Notes under the pieces: model-generated
Seen by the model: only the letters and a program-made list of their open reading frames with translations
Databases searched by the model: none
What the model was told of the DNA's origin: nothing
Shown: piece after piece, positions 17,497-25,726 of the stretch
How the letters are laid out: each line of letters begins with the position of its first letter
Position numbering within the stretch: position 1 is the first letter of the stretch
Position numbers and translations under genes: made by a program
From: an uncultured Nitrospinota bacterium
GTDB lineage: Bacteria > UBA8248
DNA length: 33,090 nucleotides
Direction of reading: 5' to 3'
Assembly: GCA_947258645.1 (NCBI GenBank)
Contig: CAMYJL010000006.1
Coordinates: 1-33,090 of the forward strand

Positions 17497-18357
17497 CTAC
17501 TTCTCTACCGGAAAGCCCACGATGCTTCCCCACTCCGTCCACGAGCCGTCGTACACCCGCACATTTCCATAACCGGCCAAGTACCGCATGGCGAACCAAG
17601 CCAGCGTCGCCCGGTGGCTGAGGCGGCAGTACGTCACAATTTCACCCGCCTTGCCGGGCGCCGCGCCCGCCTCCTCCAGAATGGCGCTCAACTCTGCCTT
17701 TGACTTGAACGTATCGTCTTCGTTCACGAAGTTTCGAAAAAACAGGTGAACCGCACCCGGAATCCGACCCGCTCGCTCCGCTCCATGGTCGAAGTTCGGG
17801 CGGGGCCGAACGCGCTCTCCGTGGTATTCCTCGGGCGAGCGGACATCGAGCAGTAGCCGATGCGTCCGGCCCAGATTGTCCCGAATATCGTCCCGCCCGA
17901 CACGGCTCGAACGGTCGGCCGCACCGGGCTTAAACTCGGCAGGCGCAAATTCGGGGATTTCCTTCACCAGCGGTCTTCCCGCGGCAATCCACCCCTTTCG
18001 CCCCCCATCCAGGAGCCTGACACCGGGCACGCCGCACATGGTCAACACCCAGAAGGCATAGGTTCCATACTGAACCGGGTCACCGTAAAGGACGATCGTC
18101 GCCCCCGTGGCGATTCCGATCCGCCCCAGGCGGGCCGCCATATCTTCCGGCGTAGGAAACTCCCGGTCAGTCTCGTGCCACACGGCGTCCTTCCAGTACC
18201 ACCAGAGCGCACCCGGAACATGACCCTCATCGTAATCCGGGGCCTCGTCTCTCGCCGTCACCTCTATGATGCGGACATTCGGGTCGTCCAAATGGTCGGC
18301 GAGCCATTCTCCGGATACGAGGGGTGAACCTGTGTCGGAAGACAAATCATTCATCAT
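17497..18357 (-). CDS. Two-domain sulfurtransferase (rhodanese / 3-mercaptopyruvate type)
   Basis: This 286-residue enzyme has two rhodanese domains, one inactive N-terminal (about 10-130) and one catalytic C-terminal (about 155-283). Domain markers are YDEGHVPGALWW (CH2A-like) and DVRSPEEYHGERV. The active-site cysteine is C244 in VTYCRLSHRATLAWF. The loop CRLSHRA differs from thiosulfate (CRKGVTA) and mercaptopyruvate (CGSGVTA) types, so the sulfur donor is uncertain. It transfers sulfane sulfur to cyanide, thioredoxin or another acceptor. ATG 18357 is followed by a second ATG, and GAGGAA precedes both. It lies downstream of a strong terminator and so has its own promoter, probably in the AT-rich stretch 18358-18470, where I found no clear hexamers. 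Confidence 0.9.
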   Translation of the reverse strand: MMNDLSSDTGSPLVSGEWLADHLDDPNVRIIEVTARDEAPDYDEGHVPGALWWYWKDAVWHETDREFPTPEDMAARLGRIGIATGATIVLYGDPVQYGTYAFWVLTMCGVPGVRLLDGGRKGWIAAGRPLVKEIPEFAPAEFKPGAADRSSRVGRDDIRDNLGRTHRLLLDVRSPEEYHGERVRPRPNFDHGAERAGRIPGAVHLFFRNFVNEDDTFKSKAELSAILEEAGAAPGKAGEIVTYCRLSHRATLAWFAMRYLAGYGNVRVYDGSWTEWGSIVGFPVEK

Positions 18358-18470
18358 GAGTTCCTCATCAATGAAAACAAATCAAAACCTATTAATTTCA
18401 TTAATATCAATCTATTGTAAAAAATAGTTAAAAATTCAGATAATGTTTACTCCAGTGCTTTACTCCCTTC

Positions 18471-18512
18471 AAAAAACAGATCGCCGCCCCCAATCATCCG
18501 GGAGCGGCGATC
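18471..18512 (-). terminator. Rho-independent terminator of the leftward transport operon
   Basis: On the minus strand GATCGCCGCTCC (18501-18512) pairs with GGGGCGGCGATC (18479-18490), with one mismatch, around a 10-nt loop. TG and a run of six T (18471-18476) follow. It lies 39 nt after the stop of the solute-binding protein gene and closes the operon running from about 24685 to 18551. Confidence 0.85.
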
Positions 18513-18550
18513 CGATTCTTCCGGCACTACTTACATAACAAGCTTCAACG

Positions 18551-20107
18551 CTAGTTGCTTCCGGTCAGGCCGATCTCCCAGGCCATGATCCGCTCGTCCA
18601 CCCGCGGGTCCCAGTCCACGCGATTGCGCAGCCCGAAGGTCGCGTGCAGCCGGTAGAGTGGCACCACGGAGAGATCGTCGGAGCCCTTCTTCGCGATGGA
18701 CGAGAAAATCTCATCCCGCTTCTTGTAGTCCTGGTTCGCGGAAGCCTGGTCGATCATCTTTTCGATCTTCTTGTCGCACCAGCCGCTCCAGGAACCCCGG
18801 CAGCCGAAGATGGAGCCCAGCTGGAGGTCCGAGTCGCCGCCGCCGCCGCCGAACGAGTTGAAGAACAGGAACGGCTTGAAGCCCTTGCCGGGCTTCTTGC
18901 GATGCTTCCGGAAGCTGTTGCGGAACGAGCGGGGGCTGAGCTGGACGAGCTTCACCCGGATGTTCGCCTTGCGGAGCATCCCGGCCAGCACCTGGCCCGC
19001 CTCACGCGTTTTCAGGTGATTGGTGTTCGCCATCAACTCGATGTCGATGCCGTTCGGATAGCCCGCTTCGGCCAGGAGTTTCTTGGAGAGCGCGGGGTTG
19101 TACTCGTAGGGATAGGGGTAGTCTTTCGGACTCCGATAGCCCTCCGTCCAGGGATGGAGCACCACGGAGGCGTCCTCGGCGCTTCCCTTCAAGACGGACT
19201 CGCGGAGCGTCTTCCGATCCACCGCGCGGGCGACGGCCTCGCGGAGCTTTTTGTTGTCCAGCACGCCACCCCATTTGTTATAGAACCCGAGGCGGAATAT
19301 CCGGATACTCGGCTTCGAGACGACCTTCGCCACGCCGCTCTTGTTCACCCGATCCCACATCGCGGGCGGGACGTTGAAGACAACATCCACCTCGCCCTTG
19401 ATGAGCGCGGCCACGCGGGCGCCGGCCTCGGGAATGACCTTCACGACCAGGTGCTTCACCTTGGGATAACGCGGATCCCAGAAATTGGGATTGGCCTCGT
19501 AGACACGGTGGTCATCCCGTGCCCATTTTTTCAGAATATAGGGGCCGCTCCCGACCGGATGTGTCGCCAGATAACGGAGAGGCTTCGAGGAGTAATACTT
19601 CGGGGGAATGATCACGCCGACGTTTCCGAGGCGGTTCACGAACCCCACATCCGGATAGGCCAGATGGAAGCGCACAACGTACTTGCTCACCACCTCGACC
19701 TTTCCGCCCTTTGCTTTCGAGATCACGCGCATACGCCGCCTCTGGCGGGACTTGAGCTTCTTGTCGAATACGCGCTCCATGCTGTATTTCACCGCGTGGG
19801 CATCCATGTCCTCGCCGTTGGTGAACTTGATTCCTGGCCGGAGCGTGAATTCGAGAATCTTCGGCGTGACCCACTTGTGGCTCTTCGCCAGGAGATGGAT
19901 CAATTCGCCCTTGGGGGTTCGATGCATGATGGTCTGCATCACCCACCGGTTCGTCATGTTGGAAAGCTGGGAGCTTTCCGTGTGCGGGTCGTGTGTCGGC
20001 GTCTCGGACTTAAAGCCCATCGTGAGCGTTGCGTCCTTCGGCGCCGCCCATGCATAGGAAGCGACCGAAAGAAGCACGACAGCCGCTACGGCAATTAATC
20101 GTTTCAT
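18551..20107 (-). CDS. ABC transporter solute-binding protein, family 5 (peptide/opine/nickel type)
   Basis: This 518-residue periplasmic protein has a cleavable signal peptide (MKRLIAVAAVVLLSVASYAW, cut near AWA|AP). The SBP_bac_5 fold has hallmarks such as LTMGFKSETPTHDPH, LRPGIKFTNGEDMDAHAVKY (family signature region), VGSGPYILKKW and the C-terminal 'Y..A..D....I...ELD.VPLY' type segment (SDDLSVVPLYRLHATFG). It captures a peptide-like or other small solute and delivers it to the DppB/DppC-type permease encoded just upstream. ATG 20107 has AGGAGGGAAGGG right before it; an upstream frame is not needed. It lies 95 nt downstream of an M24-family gene and is the last gene before the terminator. 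No lipobox is present. Confidence 0.92.
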   Translation of the reverse strand: MKRLIAVAAVVLLSVASYAWAAPKDATLTMGFKSETPTHDPHTESSQLSNMTNRWVMQTIMHRTPKGELIHLLAKSHKWVTPKILEFTLRPGIKFTNGEDMDAHAVKYSMERVFDKKLKSRQRRRMRVISKAKGGKVEVVSKYVVRFHLAYPDVGFVNRLGNVGVIIPPKYYSSKPLRYLATHPVGSGPYILKKWARDDHRVYEANPNFWDPRYPKVKHLVVKVIPEAGARVAALIKGEVDVVFNVPPAMWDRVNKSGVAKVVSKPSIRIFRLGFYNKWGGVLDNKKLREAVARAVDRKTLRESVLKGSAEDASVVLHPWTEGYRSPKDYPYPYEYNPALSKKLLAEAGYPNGIDIELMANTNHLKTREAGQVLAGMLRKANIRVKLVQLSPRSFRNSFRKHRKKPGKGFKPFLFFNSFGGGGGDSDLQLGSIFGCRGSWSGWCDKKIEKMIDQASANQDYKKRDEIFSSIAKKGSDDLSVVPLYRLHATFGLRNRVDWDPRVDERIMAWEIGLTGSN

Positions 20108-20202
20108 ACCCTTCCCTCCTTGCTGGTGAGCAGACCTGCGACGGGGCACAGCCCCCGTCCGCTTTATGAAAAAGAGGAACACCAATCTCTCAATACGCTT
20201 GC

Positions 20203-21477
20203 TTAAACGACAGTCAGTTCAAGCGGGTACTTCGTCACCCGCTCATGGCCCGTCTCGGTGATGATGTAGGTTCGGCCGATGAAGCTTCCCAGCCTTCCAT
20301 CCGGGGTGATCGGGTTCGGCTCGGACATGATCACCATGCCCGGCTGGAGCGTGCGATCACCATCCTTCGCCCGAATGTCCTTCACTGACACGTGCGGGGA
20401 GCACGTAACGATATCGATGCCGTGTATCAGGGTAGGTCTGGAAGTATAGCCCTTTTCGACGATCAATTGCCCCGCTTCCTGAATCTCCTCGACGGTGCCC
20501 CCGGGCCGGAGGGTGGCTTCGATGGCCTCGAACACCGGAATGGCCACCTCCTCGTGCATGCGGCGCATGGCGTCACTTGGCGTCCCGAGGCAGATGGGTG
20601 CGCCGATCTGGGCCGTATAGCCAAAGTAGCCAGCCGCCAGCTCATTGAGGACGGCATCTCCCTGCCGGAGCTTGCGGCCCGAGGGGCGGGGGTTCCCGAA
20701 GGGAAGCGCGGGGGCGGACATGGGGGTCGAGCCGATGATGTTGAGGTGGACATACCCCCCGTCGTCCTGAATGGCGAACGAGGCGCTCGCGGCAAGCTGG
20801 TGCTCCGCCACGCCGGGCGCCACCCGATCGCGGATGGCCTCGACCGCCCGGTCGCAAAGCGCCCCCGCCTTTCGGACGTAAGATCTCTCCTCTTCGCTCT
20901 TGATGTTCATCAGAGGGTGGAGAATCTCGGAGACAAACTCTATCCGGGCCTCGGGGAGCTTTTCCTTCATCTCCACATAGTAGTTTGCGGGGAGATATTC
21001 ATTCGCCCTGCCCTCGGAGTTGGCGCTGGCGAGCCCGATACGCCCGGCGCCCAGGTCGAGTTCTTTGATGCGCTGGACGATGGCGTCGCCAAATTTTCCG
21101 CCCGCGGCGCGGACATCCTTCACGGCGCTCGCCTGCCGCGTCGCCCAGATGTGCGCGCCGCCCATCGAACACAGGAGGGTCGGCTCTCCCTCCAGGGGAA
21201 ATACGACGTATTGCGAGAGGGCGCGCGAGTCGAGGTGGCCCGAGAGCCAGACCATGCCGTAGCCCATGCTGCCGTTGTTCATGCTGCCGGGCACGATGAG
21301 GCAGTCCAGGCCCTTCTCGCGCATGGCGGCCCGGAGCGCATTGTATCTGCGGCGGTACTCATCCTCGGAGAAGTGGGGATAAACCGTGTCCCCGTACCAG
21401 GGGGCGTCGGCGAGATCGTGAAAGTTCTCCCCCAGGTGAAGGGCACTGCATACGGAATCAAAAGGCTTGGGGGCCAT
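20203..21477 (-). CDS. Creatinase-like M24 (pita-bread) hydrolase, copy A
   Basis: This 424-residue, two-domain protein has a creatinase-type N-terminal domain (about 35-165; SGHLDSRALSQYVVFPLEGE) and a C-terminal pita-bread domain (about 190-420). Aligned to metal-dependent M24 enzymes (ligands D, D, H, E, E), the positions here are E279 (VLNELAAGY), Q290 (TAQIG), H352 (IHGIDI), E386 (MSEPNP) and G401 (FIGRTY). Three of the five ligands are lost, including both Asp. This argues against an aminopeptidase or prolidase and for a metal-free C-N hydrolase like creatinase. ATG 21477 has GGAG at good spacing; a GTG three codons upstream is possible. It sits between the permease DppC-type gene and the binding-protein gene, tying it to the imported solute. 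Confidence 0.85.
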   Translation of the reverse strand: MAPKPFDSVCSALHLGENFHDLADAPWYGDTVYPHFSEDEYRRRYNALRAAMREKGLDCLIVPGSMNNGSMGYGMVWLSGHLDSRALSQYVVFPLEGEPTLLCSMGGAHIWATRQASAVKDVRAAGGKFGDAIVQRIKELDLGAGRIGLASANSEGRANEYLPANYYVEMKEKLPEARIEFVSEILHPLMNIKSEEERSYVRKAGALCDRAVEAIRDRVAPGVAEHQLAASASFAIQDDGGYVHLNIIGSTPMSAPALPFGNPRPSGRKLRQGDAVLNELAAGYFGYTAQIGAPICLGTPSDAMRRMHEEVAIPVFEAIEATLRPGGTVEEIQEAGQLIVEKGYTSRPTLIHGIDIVTCSPHVSVKDIRAKDGDRTLQPGMVIMSEPNPITPDGRLGSFIGRTYIITETGHERVTKYPLELTVV

Positions 21478-21505
21478 GATCAACACTCCATGTCTTTCAA
21501 CATAT

Positions 21506-22411
21506 CTAATCCAGCGCCTTGAGGCGGGGATCGAGAAAATCGCGAAGCCAGTCGCCCAGCAGGTTGGTGGACAGGACCGTCATCATGATGGCCAGCCCCG
21601 GGAAGACGCAGATCCACCAGGCGGTGTCGATGTAGGCCCGCCCGTCCGCCAAGATTCCGCCCCAGGTGGGCGTCGGCGGCGGAACGCCCAGGCCGAGAAA
21701 GCTCAGAGAGGCCTCGATGATGATCATCCGGCCGACGGAAAGGGTACCGATCACGACGGCGGGGGCGACAACATTCGGCAGGACATAGACAAACATGATC
21801 CGGAGGATTCCCATCCCCGCGGCATGTGCGCCCGTGACGAACTCCTGCTCCTTGACCGAGAGCACCGAGCCGCGCACCACGCGCGCGTAGACGATCCAGG
21901 TGCGCACGGATATCGCGAAGATAACGATGAACAGGCTCGGCCTCAGAATGGCCACCAGAGAGAAGACGATGATGATGAAGGGAAACGCGAGAAAGATGTC
22001 CACGATCCGCATGATGACGTTGTCCACCCAGCCGCCCATGAAACCCGACACCAGGCCGATGAGGACTCCGATCGTCCCGGCGATGATGACCACGCTGAGC
22101 CCGACGGTCAGGGAGACCTGGGCGCCGTGAACGATCCGGCTGAGCACATCGCGGCCGATGGCGTCGGTTCCCAGAATATGAAACTTGCCCGTGGCGGGGT
22201 TCGTGAACCACGGGGGCATGGCCCCCAGCCTGGGATCTTGATCCAGCGGGTTGTAGGGGGAGAAAAATTCCGGAAATATGGCCAGGAGCCCCATGATGAT
22301 GAGAACGATCGCGCCGACGAGGCCCACCTTGTGGCGGATGAGGCTCCGGCAGGCCGCGACGAGCACATGAGGCTCTTCCGGGGTCATTTCCTCGGTTCTC
22401 ATCTGCTCCAT
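21506..22411 (-). CDS. ABC transporter permease, DppC-type
   Basis: This 301-residue inner-membrane permease has about six transmembrane segments and the N-terminal OppC-like helix (VGLVGAIVLIIMGLLAIFP). It is followed by a periplasmic loop ending in the conserved HILGTDAIGRDVLSRIVHGA. The EAA loop that contacts the ATPase is EFVTGAHAAGMGILRIMFVY, then VLPN. LSFLGLGVPPPTPTWG is a diagnostic C-terminal motif. It pairs with the DppB-type protein encoded 31 nt upstream. I chose ATG 22411 (AGGA upstream). The frame is open further, into the dppB-type gene, but those residues are not typical. No ATP-binding subunit gene is present in the cluster. Confidence 0.92.
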   Translation of the reverse strand: MEQMRTEEMTPEEPHVLVAACRSLIRHKVGLVGAIVLIIMGLLAIFPEFFSPYNPLDQDPRLGAMPPWFTNPATGKFHILGTDAIGRDVLSRIVHGAQVSLTVGLSVVIIAGTIGVLIGLVSGFMGGWVDNVIMRIVDIFLAFPFIIIVFSLVAILRPSLFIVIFAISVRTWIVYARVVRGSVLSVKEQEFVTGAHAAGMGILRIMFVYVLPNVVAPAVVIGTLSVGRMIIIEASLSFLGLGVPPPTPTWGGILADGRAYIDTAWWICVFPGLAIMMTVLSTNLLGDWLRDFLDPRLKALD

Positions 22412-22442
22412 GAGTCCTGCTTCCGTCGCCGACACCGTTTCC

Positions 22443-23360
22443 TCAATCAAAGCGGATGCGCGGATCCAGCCACGCATACAGAATATCCACGGTCAGGTTG
22501 ATGAAGATGAACATGAACGCGAGAAAAAAGACGGCCGCCTGCACGACGGGAAAGTCGTCGTTCAAAATGGCGTTGACCGTGAGCCGGCCCACGCCCGGCC
22601 AGGCAAACACGGATTCGGTCACCACCGTTCCGCCGAGGACGATGCCGAGCTCGAGGCCGATCACGGTGACGACGGGGATGGCAGCGTTTTTCAGGGCGTG
22701 CTTGTAGACGACGATGGTATTCCGGAGTCCCTTGCTTCGCGCCGTGCGCACATAATCCTCGGAGAGGACTTCGAGCATGCTCGAGCGCAGGACGCGCGTA
22801 ATTCGCGCGGTGGCGTAAAGGCCCGCCGTGATGGCGGGGAGGAGCAGGTGCTTGAACGTGCCGCGCCCATGCGAGGGGACCAGATCGAGCCAGAGCGAAA
22901 CGGTGAGAAGCAGGATAAGCCCGAGCCAGAAATTGGGCATGGATTGACCCAGCAGGGCCCCGATCATGCTCCCGTGATCCAACATGCTGTTGCGCCGGGT
23001 GGCGGAGACGACGCCCGCCGGGATGGCGATGATCAGAGAGACGAAGATGGCGGCGAAAGCCAGCTCCGCCGTCGCCGGAACACGGTCCAAAACAAGACCC
23101 ATCGCCGGCTCCCCCTGGCGGAACGATTCACCGAATTCAAACTTGAGCGCGCTGACGAAAAAGCGACCGTACTGGGTGATGAGCGGATCGTTGAATCCCA
23201 TCAATTTGTTCAGCTCCTCGACATCTTCAATATCCGCGTCTTCGGGGAGGAGCATTTCGGCCGGAGCGCCGGTGAGATGCAGCATGAGAAAGGTGATGAC
23301 GAGAACACCCTTGAGGACGATCAGCGCCTGAAGAAGGCGCCTGACGATATAACCCCACAT
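22443..23360 (-). CDS. ABC transporter permease, DppB-type
   Basis: This 305-residue inner-membrane permease starts with the classic YIVRRLLQALIVLKGVLVIT helix. It carries LMGFNDPLITQYGRFF and FGESFRQGEP (periplasmic loop), then SMPNFWLGLILLL. The EAA motif is DYVRTARSKGLRNTIVVYKH, and the C-terminal ESVFAWPGVGRLTVNAILNDDFPVV is a family signature. It forms the channel with the DppC-type partner and belongs to the dipeptide/oligopeptide/nickel transport group. It is preceded by 164 nt without a gene, then by M24 copy B on the same strand. The first gene of the transcript could therefore be either one. Confidence 0.92.
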   Translation of the reverse strand: MWGYIVRRLLQALIVLKGVLVITFLMLHLTGAPAEMLLPEDADIEDVEELNKLMGFNDPLITQYGRFFVSALKFEFGESFRQGEPAMGLVLDRVPATAELAFAAIFVSLIIAIPAGVVSATRRNSMLDHGSMIGALLGQSMPNFWLGLILLLTVSLWLDLVPSHGRGTFKHLLLPAITAGLYATARITRVLRSSMLEVLSEDYVRTARSKGLRNTIVVYKHALKNAAIPVVTVIGLELGIVLGGTVVTESVFAWPGVGRLTVNAILNDDFPVVQAAVFFLAFMFIFINLTVDILYAWLDPRIRFD

Positions 23361-23524
23361 GCGAATTTCCTTACCACGGGTTGCGAGAAGCTAGCGATAA
23401 GAGCAAGTTCCCGATCCGAAACGTGGACCACCCCTCGTCACTAAAAACAATCGTTCGAATATTCAAAATATGGCCAAAGTACCAAATTGACTAAAACGCG
23501 GCAAGAAACGCTCCTGCCAGCTCT

Positions 23525-24685
23525 TCAGCCACAGCGGATGACTTCCGGCGCAACCCGGTGCATACGCTCGAAGCCCTCCCCCGTAATCACGCCCATGTCC
23601 CCCAGCTGAACGCCCATCCGCTCGTCTTTCGTCGTCGGGTTCGGCTGGATAACGACGGTCATGTTCTCCTCGAACACGAATCGCGGCGGTGGCGGAAAAT
23701 CGAGCGAGCGGACCGAGGGCGGCAGGATATCCACCCCGAAGCCATGAAACAGCCCGTCCACCGTCGTATAGCCGCTCTCGGGAATCAGCGAGGTCGCTTC
23801 GTAGATGTCCTGCGTCCTCGTTCCGGGCTTCAGGAGCGCGGCCACCTGGTCGTAGACTTTCTTCGCGACATCGTAAAGTTTCGCGTAGTCGGACGTCGGG
23901 TCTCCCATAAAAAAGGGGCGCAAAATCTGCGCCGAATACAGCCCGTAGCTGGCACTGAGCTCGGTATTGATCACGTCGCCCATCTGTATCTTCCGGCGGG
24001 AGATATTCTGGTTCGGAACACAGCTCTCCGATGCCGCCATAGGCGTGCTGTTCAGATACAAAAACTGGGGCTCACAGCCCGCCGCCCAGGCCGCTTTTTC
24101 GCTAATGATCTCAAGTTCCCGTTCCTCGATTCCCGGCCTGAGCTCCCGCGTCATGGCCTCGATGGCATCGTCACAGGCTCCCGCCGCCTTGCGCTGGAAC
24201 GCCAGTTCTTCCTCGCTCTTGCGCGCCCGGATTTCCCGGAAGGCGCCTGTCGCGTCCGCCCACTCCACCGATGGAAGCTCCCGGCGCACGGCGTCCATCA
24301 CCTGGTAATAAACGGTACCCACCACGCCAACAGAGCCGAAGCCCTTGCCCTTTATCTCCTGAGTGATGGAGGGCGCGGAATCTCGACCCTGCTTGGCCGT
24401 CCGGCGAACATCATCGAGTACGGACACCTCCTTGGCGCTCGCCAGGTGGTTGTTGTGGGTGATGAAAAGCGTCGGCTCCCCTTCCTTCGGGAAAATCAGG
24501 TAGCTCTCGTGGCGCGGCGCAACACCGGCAAGATAATGAACACTGGCATGGTTGTGCTGCCGGTTTCCGCTATGACCGAAGACGAGAAGCGTATCGAACC
24601 CTTCCCGGTCCATCATGGTCCGAACGTTCTTGTAGCGGCGCTTGAACTCCTCGGGGCTGAACTGGGGAATCCCCTCTTTGCTCAT
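23525..24685 (-). CDS. Creatinase-like M24 (pita-bread) hydrolase, copy B
   Basis: This 386-residue protein has the same two-domain plan as copy A but is the most divergent of the four. Ligand positions are E242 (INTELSASY), Q253 (SAQILR), H314 (LFHGFGVD), Q347 (VIQPNP) and G362 (QLGDMG); four of the five canonical M24 ligands are lost. N-terminal residues QFSPEEFKRRYKNVRTMMDR and HYLAGVAPRHESYLIFPKEG match the creatinase-type domain. I chose ATG 24685 (AAAGGG upstream). The longer frame to a TTG at 24745 has no ribosome site and its first codons overlap a TTGACA that may be promoter sequence. It is the first leftward gene from the divergent regulatory region facing the IclR gene. Confidence 0.82.
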   Translation of the reverse strand: MSKEGIPQFSPEEFKRRYKNVRTMMDREGFDTLLVFGHSGNRQHNHASVHYLAGVAPRHESYLIFPKEGEPTLFITHNNHLASAKEVSVLDDVRRTAKQGRDSAPSITQEIKGKGFGSVGVVGTVYYQVMDAVRRELPSVEWADATGAFREIRARKSEEELAFQRKAAGACDDAIEAMTRELRPGIEERELEIISEKAAWAAGCEPQFLYLNSTPMAASESCVPNQNISRRKIQMGDVINTELSASYGLYSAQILRPFFMGDPTSDYAKLYDVAKKVYDQVAALLKPGTRTQDIYEATSLIPESGYTTVDGLFHGFGVDILPPSVRSLDFPPPPRFVFEENMTVVIQPNPTTKDERMGVQLGDMGVITGEGFERMHRVAPEVIRCG

Positions 24686-24775
24686 GCGCACCCTTTCACC
24701 AGGAAGAACCGGGGAGCGACCAATCTTGGAGTTTGATTTTGTCAATTAAATCTAATATGGTGGGATTTCATTGTC

Positions 24776-24820
24776 AATCTCACATTATGAGAATTTCCAA
24801 AAGCCTTTGGCTCACGGAAA
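24776..24820. promoter_or_regulatory. Palindromic operator-like sites between copy B and the IclR gene
   Basis: Three inverted repeats crowd this 45-nt stretch. They are TCTCA-n5-TGAGA (24778-24792), CCAAA-n4-TTTGG (24797-24810), and TTTCC (24794-24798) with GGAAA (24816-24820). IclR regulators bind such short palindromes in the divergent space next to their own gene. This is inference from position and symmetry only. Confidence 0.35.
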
Positions 24821-24865
24821 GGTCATCCTTTCTTTGCCGAACAGCCGAAAGAGGAGCGATTCTCC

Positions 24866-25690
24866 ATGTCGAGTCTCGTCCGAATGCTTGGCGTCCTGGA
24901 CGTTTTTTCCGAAGACGTGCCGGTCTGGACAGTGGATCGTCTCGTAGAAGAGCTCGGCTATTCGAGGTCAACGGCATACCGCTATGTCAAGGAACTTTGC
25001 GAGGCTGGTTTGCTGGCCCAGATCGGGGGCGGCAACTACATGCTGGGCCCCCGGATCATCATGATGGATCGGCAAATCCGAATCTGCGATCCCTTGCTGG
25101 CCGCCGGACAGAAAATCATGCCCGGCCTTCTGGACATGTGCGGAAAGGGCGCCCTGCGCATCTGTTGTCTGTATGGCGACAAACTCATACTGATTCACCA
25201 GATAACCAACATCAGCGGCCTGGAAGAAAGATACCCTCGCGGCCTTCAAATGCCCCGGGTGCTGGGGGCCGCATCCAAGCTTATTCTCGCTCACCTGCCG
25301 GAAAGGCAAGCGATCAAGATATTTTTGCACCATCAGGACGAAATCAAGTCTGCCGGACTGGGAGAAAGCTGGGAAGATTTCCGGGCCAACCTTCGCCAGA
25401 TGCGCCTGGACAAAACCTCCCGGGCCTATGGAGAAATCGACCCCGACGCCGTCGGCATCGCCGCTCCCATTTTCGGCGGCGACGGCCCCATCGTGGGCAG
25501 CCTGAGTCTCGTGGTGAAGGAGCGGCCGTTTTCCGAAAAAAGACTCGATACCCTCTCGGATCAGATTCAGAAAGGGGCCGCGCAACTCTCAAAGATCATC
25601 GCCGATCTTTCCAACCCATACAGTGAGTCTCCCAGCGCGGTGGCCATGGCCATCGGGCCTTCCCACAAAGAGCCCCTTCGCCGGCGCTGA
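24866..25690 (+). CDS. IclR-family transcriptional regulator
   Basis: This 274-residue regulator has an N-terminal winged helix-turn-helix (about 5-65; WTVDRLVEELGYSRSTAYRY is the recognition region) and a C-terminal IclR effector domain (about 80-250). Domain markers are RYPRGLQMPRVLGAASKLIL and the closing IAAPIFGGDGPIVGSLSLVV strand pair. The usual catalytic-like Cys of the effector domain is not obvious. IclR proteins typically control neighbouring degradation or uptake operons in response to a pathway metabolite. It is divergent from M24 copy B and co-directional with copies C and D, making it the likely controller of both arms. ATG 24866 has GGAG at about 9 nt. Confidence 0.9.
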   Translation: MSSLVRMLGVLDVFSEDVPVWTVDRLVEELGYSRSTAYRYVKELCEAGLLAQIGGGNYMLGPRIIMMDRQIRICDPLLAAGQKIMPGLLDMCGKGALRICCLYGDKLILIHQITNISGLEERYPRGLQMPRVLGAASKLILAHLPERQAIKIFLHHQDEIKSAGLGESWEDFRANLRQMRLDKTSRAYGEIDPDAVGIAAPIFGGDGPIVGSLSLVVKERPFSEKRLDTLSDQIQKGAAQLSKIIADLSNPYSESPSAVAMAIGPSHKEPLRRR

Positions 25691-25726
25691 ACCTCACCCG
25701 GCACGCGGGAACGGAAGGAGAGAAAA

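Noticed and set aside
18644-20098. Long plus-strand frame opposite the solute-binding protein
   Set aside because: Codon-bias shadow of the binding-protein gene; no start site or domain.
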